Position numbers and translations under genes: made by a program. A model generated the notes under the pieces. The model made no database searches, was not told where the DNA came from, and was given only the letters and a program-made list of their open reading frames with translations. Below are positions 24,945-35,000 of a stretch of DNA of 64,000 bases, piece after piece (position 1 is the stretch's first letter; each line of letters opens with the position of its first letter). The stretch lies in assembly GCF_008642375.1 (NCBI RefSeq), contig NZ_CP029194.1, positions 7,310,501 through 7,374,500 of the forward strand, written 5' to 3'. This stretch comes from Streptomyces venezuelae (GTDB lineage Bacteria > Actinomycetota > Actinomycetes > Streptomycetales > Streptomycetaceae).

Positions 24945-26447
24945 TCACACGGTGCTGAGCCCGCGCCGAGCCTGTGCCGAAGCGGTCCTGGTGGCCCCCG
25001 CGATGCCGGCGGCCTGGTCCGCCGCGCGGAAGCCGGCCTCGATCGCGCCTTCCACGAAGCCCACCCAGCCGCTGGCGATGTCACTGGTGGCGAACGCGAT
25101 CCTGCCGTGCGGTCGCTGGATCGCCGGCAGCTGGGCCAGCAACTGGCCCGGGCGGCGCAGCGCCCAGCCGCCGAGCGAATAGCGCTCCGCGCCCCAGTCC
25201 TGTGCCCGGTAGTCGATGAGCCGGGCTTCCGGGAGGACGGTCCTCAGCGCGGCCTCGATCTCCGCCCGGTTGGAGACGTTGATCGCGGGCTTGCTGTTGA
25301 GGGCCATCAGGAGCTGGCCCTCCGGGGTCTCGCTGTGCGAGAGCACGGTCATGAAGGGGTCGCCCTCGGCGCCGCTGACGACCTTCGCCTCAGTCATGCC
25401 GCGCACGTGGAGCCAGAGCTTGCGGCTGTTCGCCACGCCCACGCCCTGCTGCGTGGCGGTGCTGTGCACCGAGGGCAGACCGGGGTTGAACGTGATGGTC
25501 TTCCATACGTTCACCGGTACCGCCACCACGACGGTACGCGCGGTGAAGGCCTGGCCCGCCGTGGTCACGACCCTGACCGACGTACCCGTGTCGGTGATCG
25601 ACGCGACCGGGGCGTTCAGCCGGATCTCCGCCCTGGCGTCGGCGAGGATCGCCCGGATGACGCTGCTCATGCCCGTGGAGACGCGCTTGCTCTGTGCGCG
25701 GTACCACGTGTCCGTGCTCCAGCCCGCGAGGGACCACCACTGGGCCAGGGCCGTGTACGAGCCGTAGGTGCTCGATCCGCCGGACTGGCCGGCCGTGATG
25801 CCGTTGATCCAGCTCTCGTCGGCGGCGCTGAGGTTCAGCTGGTCGAGCCGGTTGCGCAGCGACAGCCCGTCGACCTCACGGACCAGATCGCGTCGGGCGA
25901 GGGGGTTGTAGGGGTCCGGGAAGAAGGTCTTCGACCCCTCGAAGAGCTTCTCCAGGAGCGCACCCTGCCGGGTCTGCAGCTCGGCGAGGGAGAAGGGCGC
26001 GGGGCCGTCCGGGGTCGGCATGACCGCGTGCGCGGGGAGCAGCCCGTGCGCGGTGGCGATGCCGTAGCGGTTGAGCTCGGCGGTGATGAGCGGCTGGGAC
26101 TCGTCGACGAACTGACCGCCCATCTCCACGGGCTGGTTGACGAACGTGTCCGTCCAGGTGCGGCCGCCGACCCGGCCGCGGGCCTCAAGCAGCAGCGGGT
26201 TGAGGCCCTTGGCCCTCAGCTCCCGCGCGGCTATCGCCCCCGCGAAGCCGAGGCCCACGACGATGGCGTCGTAGCAGCCACGGGCTTCGGCGGCAGAGGC
26301 ATCGGCGGCATGGGCGACGGTGCTGCCGAAGGGAGCGGGGATCGCGCCGATCGCGGCGGCAGCGGTGGTGAGCCCGCCCACCTTGAGCAGGCGCCGACGG
26401 GTGAAGCCGTCGGCCCGACGTATGCCAGGCTGGTTGTCTGTACTCAC
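24945..26447 (-). CDS. Tat-exported FAD-dependent monoamine-oxidase-like enzyme
   Basis: A 500-residue flavin amine oxidase. A twin-arginine signal (TRRRLLKVGG, residues 16-25, then a hydrophobic stretch ending near AHA at 45-47) indicates folded export. VVGLGFAG (63-70) binds the FAD ADP moiety, followed by LLLEARGRVGGRTWT, the amine oxidase fingerprint. The C-terminal GRIAFATSDIASGWVGFVEGAIEAG is the second FAD-contact motif. It should oxidise an amine or amino acid to an imine with H2O2. It lies 2.6 kb from the PKS genes but is separated from them by an unrelated regulatory pair, so membership of the PKS pathway is unproven. The GTG start follows TGAGGACA; the open frame upstream lacks family similarity. 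Confidence 0.87.
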   Translation of the reverse strand: MSTDNQPGIRRADGFTRRRLLKVGGLTTAAAAIGAIPAPFGSTVAHAADASAAEARGCYDAIVVGLGFAGAIAARELRAKGLNPLLLEARGRVGGRTWTDTFVNQPVEMGGQFVDESQPLITAELNRYGIATAHGLLPAHAVMPTPDGPAPFSLAELQTRQGALLEKLFEGSKTFFPDPYNPLARRDLVREVDGLSLRNRLDQLNLSAADESWINGITAGQSGGSSTYGSYTALAQWWSLAGWSTDTWYRAQSKRVSTGMSSVIRAILADARAEIRLNAPVASITDTGTSVRVVTTAGQAFTARTVVVAVPVNVWKTITFNPGLPSVHSTATQQGVGVANSRKLWLHVRGMTEAKVVSGAEGDPFMTVLSHSETPEGQLLMALNSKPAINVSNRAEIEAALRTVLPEARLIDYRAQDWGAERYSLGGWALRRPGQLLAQLPAIQRPHGRIAFATSDIASGWVGFVEGAIEAGFRAADQAAGIAGATRTASAQARRGLSTV

Positions 26448-27004
26448 TGGGTTGTCCTCAGGTTTCCTGTGATCGCTCGTACATGGAACGTGGAAGGGCG
26501 ATGTGAGGAATCGACGGCTGCCCGCGCGGGACCGTGAGCGCAGGACGCCGCTCCGCCGTTCGAGACATGGCGGAGCGGGGCCGTGCGGCCACGGACCGGC
26601 GGATGCAGCCCGCGTTCGCGAGGCAGGGCGATCGGAATGATGCCAACTCAGTGCGGATCGGGCCCGGATGAACGTCCTGGACCCATCACGGCGGCGGGAC
26701 CGAGCGACTCCGCGTGCGCGGTCGCGTCGGTCTGCCTCCGGTGCAGCTCCCCCGTAAACTCGTGCAATTCCCCGTTCACCTGCTGTGCGACCCGTACGCA
26801 GAGGCGTAGGCAGACGCAGACGCAGGCGTTCCAGCGTGCAGCGTGCCGAGACTGGCACCGTGTGTGCTTCGGATGGATGGTTCAGGCGGTGCGTGTGGTT
26901 CCGGTGGTTCCTGTGATGCGTGTGGTTCCGGTGGTGCGGCCCCCGCGTCGTGACAGCGGGGGCCTCCTCGTGCGGGCAGTGACGGTCACCGGCCGTCGCT
27001 CACG
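26448..27004. other. 557-bp stretch without a gene, with short direct repeats
   Basis: It contains no supported coding region. An 18-bp sequence (GCGTGTGGTTCCGGTGGT) occurs exactly twice, at 26891-26908 and 26918-26935 (27-bp period), next to the NmrA-gene terminator. A GCAGAC microrepeat lies near 26813-26823. Confidence 0.6.
26938..26964 (-). terminator. Terminator of the NmrA-like gene
   Basis: GGCCCCCGC (26938-26946) pairs perfectly with GCGGGGGCC (26956-26964) around a 9-nt loop, 40 bp past the stop codon. Confidence 0.7.
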
Positions 27005-27850
27005 TCAGTCGCGCCAGGCGCCGGCGGCCGCGGCCTCCTTCACGAACAGGGCGAAGGAACGGGGCGGCCGGCCGAGCGCGGCCTGCACGCCGTCGGACAG
27101 GTGACTGTCCATGTCCCGGCGGATCGGGCCGACCGAGTCGGCGTAGTCCTCGGCGTCCGCCGTGGGCCAGCCCTCGGCGACCAGTTCGGCCACGAAGTCC
27201 TCGGGCGACAGGGACACGTAGCGCACCGAGCGGCCGGTGGCGTCGGAGATGAGGTCCACCACCTCGCCGATGGTCAGCGCGCTCGGACCGGACAGCTCGT
27301 AGGTCTTGCCCACGTGCGTGTCCTCGGTGAGCGCGGCGACCGCGACCGCGGCGATGTCCTCGGCGTCCACGAAGCTCGCAGCGCCGTCACCCGCGGGCAG
27401 GCGCAGCTCCCCGCCGAGCACCGAGTCGCGGAAGAAGCCCTCGCTGAAGTTCTGCGCGAACCACGCGGGCCGCACGACGGTCCACTCCAGACCGCTGTTG
27501 CGCACGGCGTCCTCGCCGTCGATGTGGGTCCGGCCCGCGATGCTGTCCTCCTTGGCGTAACCGGGGACGTCGGCGCCGCGGCCCGACAGCAGCACGATGC
27601 GCTCGACCCCCAGTTCCTTCGCGCGCTGCACGAACGGCCGCGTCAGCTGCTCGCCGTCCTGCGGCACGAGGAAGACCTTCTTCACGCCGTCCAGAGCGGC
27701 GTCCCACGTGCTCCTGTCCGTCCAGTCGAAACGGGGCTCGCCGGAACGCGATCCCACGCGCACCGTGACACCCTTCGAGCCGAGTTGGGCCACGGCGCGA
27801 CCGCCGACCTTGCCCGTACCACCAGTGATCAGAATCGGGTGCTCAGTCAT
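27005..27850 (-). CDS. NmrA/SDR-type NAD(P)-binding protein
   Basis: A 281-residue atypical short-chain dehydrogenase. ILITGGTGKVGGRAV is the N-terminal dinucleotide-binding loop, and VFLVPQDGEQLTRPFV and RIVLLSGRGADVPG follow. There is no clear YxxxK active site, as in NmrA and quinone-oxidoreductase-2-like proteins that act as NADPH sensors or quinone reductases. The ATG 27850 is chosen because family similarity starts there; an in-frame upstream start adds 16 unrelated residues. Divergent from an AraC regulator with an 81-bp gap, which likely controls it. Confidence 0.85.
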   Translation of the reverse strand: MTEHPILITGGTGKVGGRAVAQLGSKGVTVRVGSRSGEPRFDWTDRSTWDAALDGVKKVFLVPQDGEQLTRPFVQRAKELGVERIVLLSGRGADVPGYAKEDSIAGRTHIDGEDAVRNSGLEWTVVRPAWFAQNFSEGFFRDSVLGGELRLPAGDGAASFVDAEDIAAVAVAALTEDTHVGKTYELSGPSALTIGEVVDLISDATGRSVRYVSLSPEDFVAELVAEGWPTADAEDYADSVGPIRRDMDSHLSDGVQAALGRPPRSFALFVKEAAAAGAWRD

Positions 27851-27919
27851 GGGGCAACTAAATCCTTCGGAGCGGGGACGCGGCCATGGCTGAGACACCC
27901 AGGTCGATGTTCGAGCGTC

Positions 27920-27934
27920 TACATTGGAGGGGTG
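27920..27934 (+). promoter_or_regulatory. Possible -10 element giving a leaderless AraC mRNA
   Basis: TACATT at 27920-27925 is placed so that transcription would begin at about 27932, the first base of the GTG start. The GGAGGGG between them is too close to the GTG to work as a ribosome binding site. No good -35 is visible. Confidence 0.35.
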
Positions 27935-28888
27935 GACACGTTAGCGAACTTGCTGGACGGGGTACGGGCACGCGGTGCCGTGTTCACCCGGACGGTCATG
28001 AGCCCACAATGGTCCCTGCGCTTCGCGAGCGGCGCCCATCTGACCTTGGTCGCCGCCTTGAACGGCCGGGTCTGGATCACACCCGCCGACGGCGAGCCGA
28101 TGGAACTCGGCTCCGGTGACATCGCCGTCCTGCGCGGCCCCGCCCCGTACACCGTCGCCGAGGATCCCGCCTCGCCGCCCGGACGCGTCATCACCAGCGC
28201 GGACTACTGCGCGCGGACCGCCCGGGCGGTCGTCGTCGGCGAGCCGGCCCTCGACCCGCGTACCTGCGGGGCCGACGAGCCGGGTTCGGCCCTCCTGATC
28301 AGCGGCGCCTACGAAGGCCGGACCGGCATCAGCGACCGTCTCCTGGACGCCCTGCCGGACGTCCTCGTCGTACCGGAGGCCGACAGCGACCGTACCCTTC
28401 TTGGCCTGGTCGCGGAGGAGGTACGCCGCGACAAGCCGGGCCAGCAGGCCGTCCTGGACCGGCTGCTCGACCTGATGCTGGTCTCCACGCTGCGCGCCTG
28501 GTTCGACCGCCCCAAGAACCACGCACCCGCGTGGTACCGGCCCACGGACGACTCCGTCGTCGCGAGCGCCCTCCGGCTGATGCACGACGACCCGGCACAC
28601 CCGTGGACCGTGGCCACCCTCGCCGCCAAGGTGGGGGCCTCCAGGTCGGGGCTGGCCCGCAGCTTCGCCCGCCACGTCGGTGAGCCGCCCATGACCTACC
28701 TGGCGACGTGGCGCGTCGCCCTGGCGGCCGACCTGCTGCGCGACACCGACGACACGGTGAGCTCCATCGCCCACAAGGTGGGGTACTCCAACACCTTCGC
28801 CCTCAGCGTCGCCTTCAAGCGCTGCCGTGGCATCACCCCCACCCAGCACCGTGCGGCGGTTCTGCACAGCCGCGGGCTGACCGCCTGA
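27932..28888 (+). CDS. AraC-family transcriptional regulator (cupin type)
   Basis: A 318-residue regulator. The N-terminal half (about 1-190) is a cupin-like sensor (FTRTVMSPQWSLRF, LNGRVWITPADGEP, GDIAVLRGPAPYTVAED). The C-terminal double helix-turn-helix covers about 205-310: WTVATLAAKVGASRSGLARSF and then DDTVSSIAHKVGYSNTFALSVAFKRCRGITP. Regulators of this type often control the divergently transcribed oxidoreductase, here the NmrA-like gene. Family similarity begins at the GTG at 27932. Confidence 0.87.
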   Translation: MDTLANLLDGVRARGAVFTRTVMSPQWSLRFASGAHLTLVAALNGRVWITPADGEPMELGSGDIAVLRGPAPYTVAEDPASPPGRVITSADYCARTARAVVVGEPALDPRTCGADEPGSALLISGAYEGRTGISDRLLDALPDVLVVPEADSDRTLLGLVAEEVRRDKPGQQAVLDRLLDLMLVSTLRAWFDRPKNHAPAWYRPTDDSVVASALRLMHDDPAHPWTVATLAAKVGASRSGLARSFARHVGEPPMTYLATWRVALAADLLRDTDDTVSSIAHKVGYSNTFALSVAFKRCRGITPTQHRAAVLHSRGLTA

Positions 28889-28901
28889 ACCGAGGGCGTG
28901 C

Positions 28902-28937
28902 GAGGACCCCGGCGGGCGTGTGGCCGCCGGGGTCCTC
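28902..28937. terminator. Bidirectional terminator between AraC and PKS genes
   Basis: A perfect 14-bp stem (28902-28915 with 28924-28937) and an 8-nt loop, 13 bp after the AraC stop and 66 bp after the last PKS gene. It marks the downstream boundary of the PKS operon. Confidence 0.85.
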
Positions 28938-29003
28938 GGGACTGGGTGGGGCTGGGCAGGTTCGGCTGGGCCTGGGGGCTTCGGTCGGGGCGGCCGGCGG
29001 CTG

Positions 29004-32000
29004 TTATGCCTCCGCGGACACGGCTCCCTCACGGTCAGGGGCCGGGAAGTAGCCCTTGTCGGTGAAGAACTCCAGGTACCGGACCAGCAGGTCACCCGTC
29101 ACCCGGGGGCAGTGGACACCGCTGCCGGCCAGGGCCGCCTCCGTCCCGTCCGTGTCGATGTCGGGATAGCCGCCGGTGCCCGCGATCGCCGCCTCGAAGA
29201 CGTCGAGCAGCGGCAGCAGCGAGTTCTCCGGATCCTTCCGTACGGACCGGCTCCACTCGGCCGGGTCGAGGTCCACGAGCGTGTGGCCGAGGGCGCGGAG
29301 CCGCTCGACGACCTCGGCGAAGTGCAGACGGTGCGGATTGGACAGGTTGTAGGTGTCTCCCACGCCCGTGACCCGGGTGGAGAGCCACCGGATCGCCCCG
29401 CTCACGTAGTCGACCGGCGTCGGATGGAAGTAGCCGGAGATCCCCGCGGGAGCCGCACCGGCCTCCAGCATGCCGCGGATGCTCAGCCACACGAAGTCCT
29501 GTGTCTGGCAGGCTCCGTTGACCTGGTCGCCGGAGACGACGTCGACGCGGTACACCGAGACGGGGATGCCGCGCGACCGGGCGATGTCGATGACCCCCTC
29601 GGCCACCCACTTCGCCTGCCGGTATCCGTTGGACAGCAGCTCCGGCGGGCCGATCGGGTCGTCGACGGCGATGCGCAGGCCCTCGGCCGGCTCCTGAGCG
29701 TAGACGCCGGTGGACGAGATGTAGTGCACGGGCACGGTCCGGTGCCGGGCCGCGAGCCGCAGCACCTCCTCGGTGCCCGCGATGTTGGCGGGCCTCAACG
29801 CCTCGTACGGATAGAGCCAGTTGACACTGGCGCCCGCGTGGTAGACGACGTCGACCACCCGGGCCAGTTCGTCGAAGGCGTCCCCGTCCAGCCCGAGCGA
29901 CGGCTCCGCGAGATCACCGACGGCGATGTCGATCCTGTCGAAGTCGAGGTCCGCCTCCGTCTCGTACCACGCGGCCGCGGCGGTCAGGCGTGCGCGGGCG
30001 TCCGACACGTCCGCGCCGCGGACCAGGCAGTGGATCCGCGCCGACGTGTTCCGCAGGAGGTCCCTCAGCAGGAAGGAGCCGAGGAAGCCGGTGGCTCCGG
30101 TCAGCAGGATGTGCCGGGGATCGTCGGTGAGGTGGACGTCCGGCGTGGCGACGATGTCCGGCGCGAGCCGTACCTCCGCCGCGAAGTCGACGCCGCCCCG
30201 CGCGTCCGCCGAGCCGCCGGCCAGGTCGGACAGCAGCCGCTGGGCCAGGTCCTCGGGGGTGGGGTGGTCGAAGACCAGGCCTGCCGGCAGCGGCAGCCCC
30301 ACCGCCTTCGTCAGCCGGTTGCGCAGCTCGACGGCGGTCAGCGAGTCGACCCCGACGTCCTGGAAGGACTGGTCCGCACGGACCGGTGCGTCGGGTCCGC
30401 GCCCCAGAGCCGCCGTCGCCTGCTCGATGACCAGAGCGAGGAGGACACGGTGCCGCTCGCGCTCGTCCAGCCCGGCCAGGCCGTCGAGACCGTGGCCCGC
30501 GCCGCCCAGTGCTCCGTCCGCCACCGCCACCGGCCGGTGCCGCACCCGCGTCAGGGCGCGCAGCACCGCGGGCTGCCGGGGGTACGCACGCGCTGCGGCC
30601 AGGTCCACGGGCAGCGCGATCACCGAGGGGTGGTTGGTACCGGTCACCGTGTCGAGGATCTCCATGCCCAGGTCGGTGGGCAGGAGCCGCATACCCTCAC
30701 GCGCCATGCGATTCAGCTGCGCTTCCGTGAGGTGGTTGGTCATGGCGGTGGTGTTGGCCCAGAGTCCCCAGGCGATGGAGGTGGTGGGTTGGTGGTGGGT
30801 GGTGCGGTGTTGGGCGAGGGCGTCGAGGAAGGAGTTGGCGGCGGCGTAGTTGGCTTGGCCGGGGGTGCCGAGGACTCCGGCGACGGAGGAGTAGAGGACG
30901 AAGGCGGTGAGGTTGAGGTGTTGGGTTTGGTGGTGGAGGTTCCAGGTGGCGTCGACTTTGGGGCGGAGGACGTTGTGGAGTTGGGTGGGGGTCATGGTGG
31001 TGATGAGGTTGTCGTGGAGGGTGCCGGCGGTGTGGATGATGGCGGTGAGGGGGGTGTGGGTGGGGATGGTGGTGAGGAGGGTGGCGAGTTGGGTGGGGTC
31101 GGTGGTGTCGCAGGCGGTGATGGTGACGTGGGCGCCTGCTTGGGTGAGTTCGGTGTGGAGTTGGGTGGCTCCGGGGGCGTTGGGTCCGCTTCGGCTGGTG
31201 AGGAGGAGGTGTTTGGTGCCGTGGTGGTGGACGAGGTGTCGGGCTGCGGCGGAGCCGAGTGAGCCGGTTCCGCCGGTGATGAGGACGGTGCCTTCGGTGT
31301 TCCAGGGCGACGCGTCAGACGCCGACGCCGATGTCGATGCCGACGTCGGTACCGGAAGGCGTGTCATGCGAGGGACGAAAGCCCGGACGCCTCGCAGAGC
31401 GACCTGCGGTTCCCCGAGCGCGGCCGCCGCCAGGACGTCACGCCGTTCCGGCTCGGAGCCCGTCTCACCGTCCACCAGCACCAGCCGGCCGGGATGCTCG
31501 GCCTGCGCCGAACGCAACAGACCCCACACCGTGGCGTGCGCGAGGTCCACGGGAGCGCCCTCCTCCACCGGCACGGCACCCGCGGTGAGCACGATGAGCC
31601 GGGTCGCCGCCTGCCGCTCGTCGGACAGCCATTCCTGTACGAGCGCCAGCGCGCTCTGGGCCGCCGCGTGAGTGGCGGCGACGGGATCGGCCCCCGGGAG
31701 GGTGGGCGGCACGGTCCGGATGAGGACGTTCGAGCCGTCCTCGCCCCGCCGGCCTTCACCGCCCGCCGCCGGAAGCAGGGTCGGGGACCAGGTGATGCGG
31801 AACAGGGCGTCCTTCGCCGCGGCGCTTGACGGGGCCGGCCGGAGCGCCACGGACGGGGGAGCGACGGACCGGAGGGCGACGGACTCGACGGTCAGCACCG
31901 GCTGCCCGGCGGCATCGCCGACGTGGAGTCCGAACACCCCGTCGCCGCGCGGTGTCAGGAGCACGCGGAGCTTGGTGCCGCCGACGGCGTGCAGCCGGAC

Positions 32001-35000
32001 ACCGGTCCACTCGTACGGGACGGTGTCCCCGTCCGTACCCTCCCAGGACGCCACGCGGAGCGCGCTGTCCACCAGGAGCGGATGGATCCCGAAGTCCGCG
32101 ACGCGATCCGCCAGTTCGTCCGGAAGGGCGATCTCGGCGAGGATCTCCTCGCCGCGTCGCCACATCGCGGTCACCCCCGGCGGGAGCGCACCGGGATCGG
32201 CGGCCTCCGCTCCGGACCCGGGCCATTCCGCGTCGGAGCGCCCTGTCTCCCGGGCACCACGGTGGACGGCACCCGTGGCATGCAGGGTCCACACGCTGTC
32301 CGGATCGTCGGGCCGGGAGTGAACGGTCACCGTGCGCACACCGTCGGCGTCAGGCGCCTCCACGGCCAACTGAACGTGCAGCGCTCCGCCCTCACTGTCG
32401 GACAGGACCATGGGTGCCACCACGGTCAGGTCCCGCAGGACGTCGCAGTCGAGCTGGTCGCTCACGTGCAGGGCGAGGTCGACCAGGACACCGTGAGGCA
32501 CGGTGCCTTCGCTCTGGTCCGTACGTTCGACCAGCCACGGGTGGGTGGCCGTCGACAACCTGCCGGTGAAGAGAGCGGTGTCACTGCCTGCGGGGTACAC
32601 GGCGGCGCCGAGAAGCGCGTGCCCGGACGGAGTCAGCGCGAGATCGGCCGGATCGCCGCTGAGGGATGAGGCGTGGAGCCAGTAGTGCTGGCGTTGGAAG
32701 GGGTAGGTGGGGAGGTCGGTGAGGGTGGTGCGGTCGCCGAAGACGGTCTGCCAGTGGGGGGTGACGCCGGTCCCGGCTGCGTAGAGCCGGCCCAGGGCGG
32801 TGAGGATGGTATGGGTCTCCGACTGGCCCGGGCGGAGGGTGGGGAGGACGAGGTGTCCTTCGTGGCCGGTGGCGTCCAGGATGTGCTGGGTCTGTGCGAC
32901 GAGTACGCCGCTGGGGCCGATCTCTACGTATCCGCCGGTGTGGTGGTCGGCGAGGTGGGTGATGGCGTCGTGGAAGCGGACGGTGGTGCGGACGTGGTGG
33001 ACCCAGTAGGCGGGGTCGGTGAGGGTGTCCGGTTCGACGGCGAGTCCCGTGACGGTGGAGACGATGGGTATCGACGGCGGGTGGAACGTCAGGCTTTTCA
33101 CGACCTCGGCGAAGTCGTTCAGCATCGGTTCCATCAAGGGCGAGTGGAAGGCGTGGCTGACCTTGAGGCGTTTGACCCGGTGGCCCGCGTTCTCGAAGTG
33201 AGCGGTGACGCGTTCGACGGCGGTGTGTTCGCCGGAGACGACGACGGAAGTGGGTCCGTTGACCGCGGCGATGCCGACGGCATCGTCGAGGAACGGGAGT
33301 ACATCGGCTTCAGCGGCTTCGACAGCCGCCATCGCACCGCCCTCCGGCAGCGCCTGCATCAGCCGGCCTCGGGCCGCGACCAGTCGGGCAGCGTCTTCCA
33401 GGGAGAAGACGCCCGCTACGTGGGCGGCTGCGATCTCACCGATCGAGTGGCCGACGAGCCAGGCCGGCCGGACGCCCCAGGATTCGAGAAGTCGGTAGAG
33501 GCCGACTTCGATGGCGAACAGGGCGCTCTGCGTGTAGACGGTCTGGTCGAGCAGGCCGGTGTCGGTGGTGTCGAAGAGGACGTCGCGGACGGGGTGGTCG
33601 ACGAACCCTGCGAGTTCCTTGTCGACGGCGGTCAGGACGTCGTCGACGGCCGTGGCGAACACCGGATGGGCGGCGTACAACTCGCGGCCCATTCCCACTC
33701 GTTGACCGCCCTGACCGGCGAACAGCATGCCTACGCCGCTACCGGAAGGACCGACCAGGGGTGCGCGGCCGTCTGCGACCTCGGCCAGCGAGGTCAGGAG
33801 CTCCTCGCGGTCGGCGCCCACCACCACGGCGCCGCGTTCGAAGCGGCTGCGCGCGGTGGCCAACGTCAACCCCACGCCGGCCACGTCGAGCTCGGGTGCC
33901 TGCGAGATCCACTCGGTCAGCCGCGCCGCCTGCTCACGTACAGCCTCGTCCGTTCGCCCCGACAGCACCCACGGCACCACACCGCCATCGGCCACCGGTG
34001 CCGGGTCTTCCACCTCGGGTGCCTGCTCGATGATCACGTGGGCGTTGGTGCCGCTGATGCCGAACGACGACACGCCCGCCCGGCGCGGCCTTCCTGTCTC
34101 GGGCCAGTCGCGGTTCTCCGTGAGGAGTTCCACCGCTCCGCTGTCCCATTCCACGTGCGGGCTCGGCTCGTCCACGTGCAGCGTCTTCGGCGCCACCCCA
34201 CGGCGGAGTGCCTCGACCATCTTGATCACGCCGCTCACGCCTGCGGCGGCCTGGGTGTGGCCGATGTTGGACTTGAGCGAGCCGAGGTAGAGGGGCTGGT
34301 GTGCGGGGCGGTCCTGTCCGTAGGTGGCCAGGAGGGCCTGGGCTTCGATGGGGTCGCCGAGTGTCGTGCCGGTGCCGTGTGCCTCGACGACGTCGACGTC
34401 ACGTGCGGAGAGGCCCGCGTCGGTCAGGGCGGCCCGGATCACGCGTTCCTGCGCGGGGCCGTTGGGTGCGGTCAGGCCGTTGGAGGCGCCGTCCTGGTTG
34501 ACCGCGCTGCCCCGGATCACCGCGAGCACGCGGCGCCCCTTGCGCTGCGCGTCCGTGAGCCGCTCCAGGAGCAGCACCCCCACGCCTTCGGACCATCCGG
34601 TGCCGTCCGCGGTGGCGGAGAACGCCTTGCAGCGGCCGTCGCTCGCGAGGTTCCCCTGGCGGCTGAACTCCAGCCAGCCGTCCATGCTCGCGGCCACGGT
34701 CGCGCCGCCGGCCAGGGCGAGGTCGCACTCGCCCGACCGCAGCGACTGCGCCGCCATGTGCATGGCGACGAGCGAAGACGAGCAGGCCGTGTCCAGCGTG
34801 ACCGCAGGTCCCTCGAAACCGAAGGTGTAGGAGATGCGGCCCGAGGCGATGCTGCCGAGCACGCCCGTGGCCAAGTAGCCCGCGTACTCCTCCTGGTCCA
34901 GGGTGAGGTTGTACGTCTGAGCGGCGATCCCCGTGAAGACTCCCACCGGCGCGCCGCGCAGCGTGCCCGGAGCGATCCCGGCCCGCTCCATCGCCTCCCA

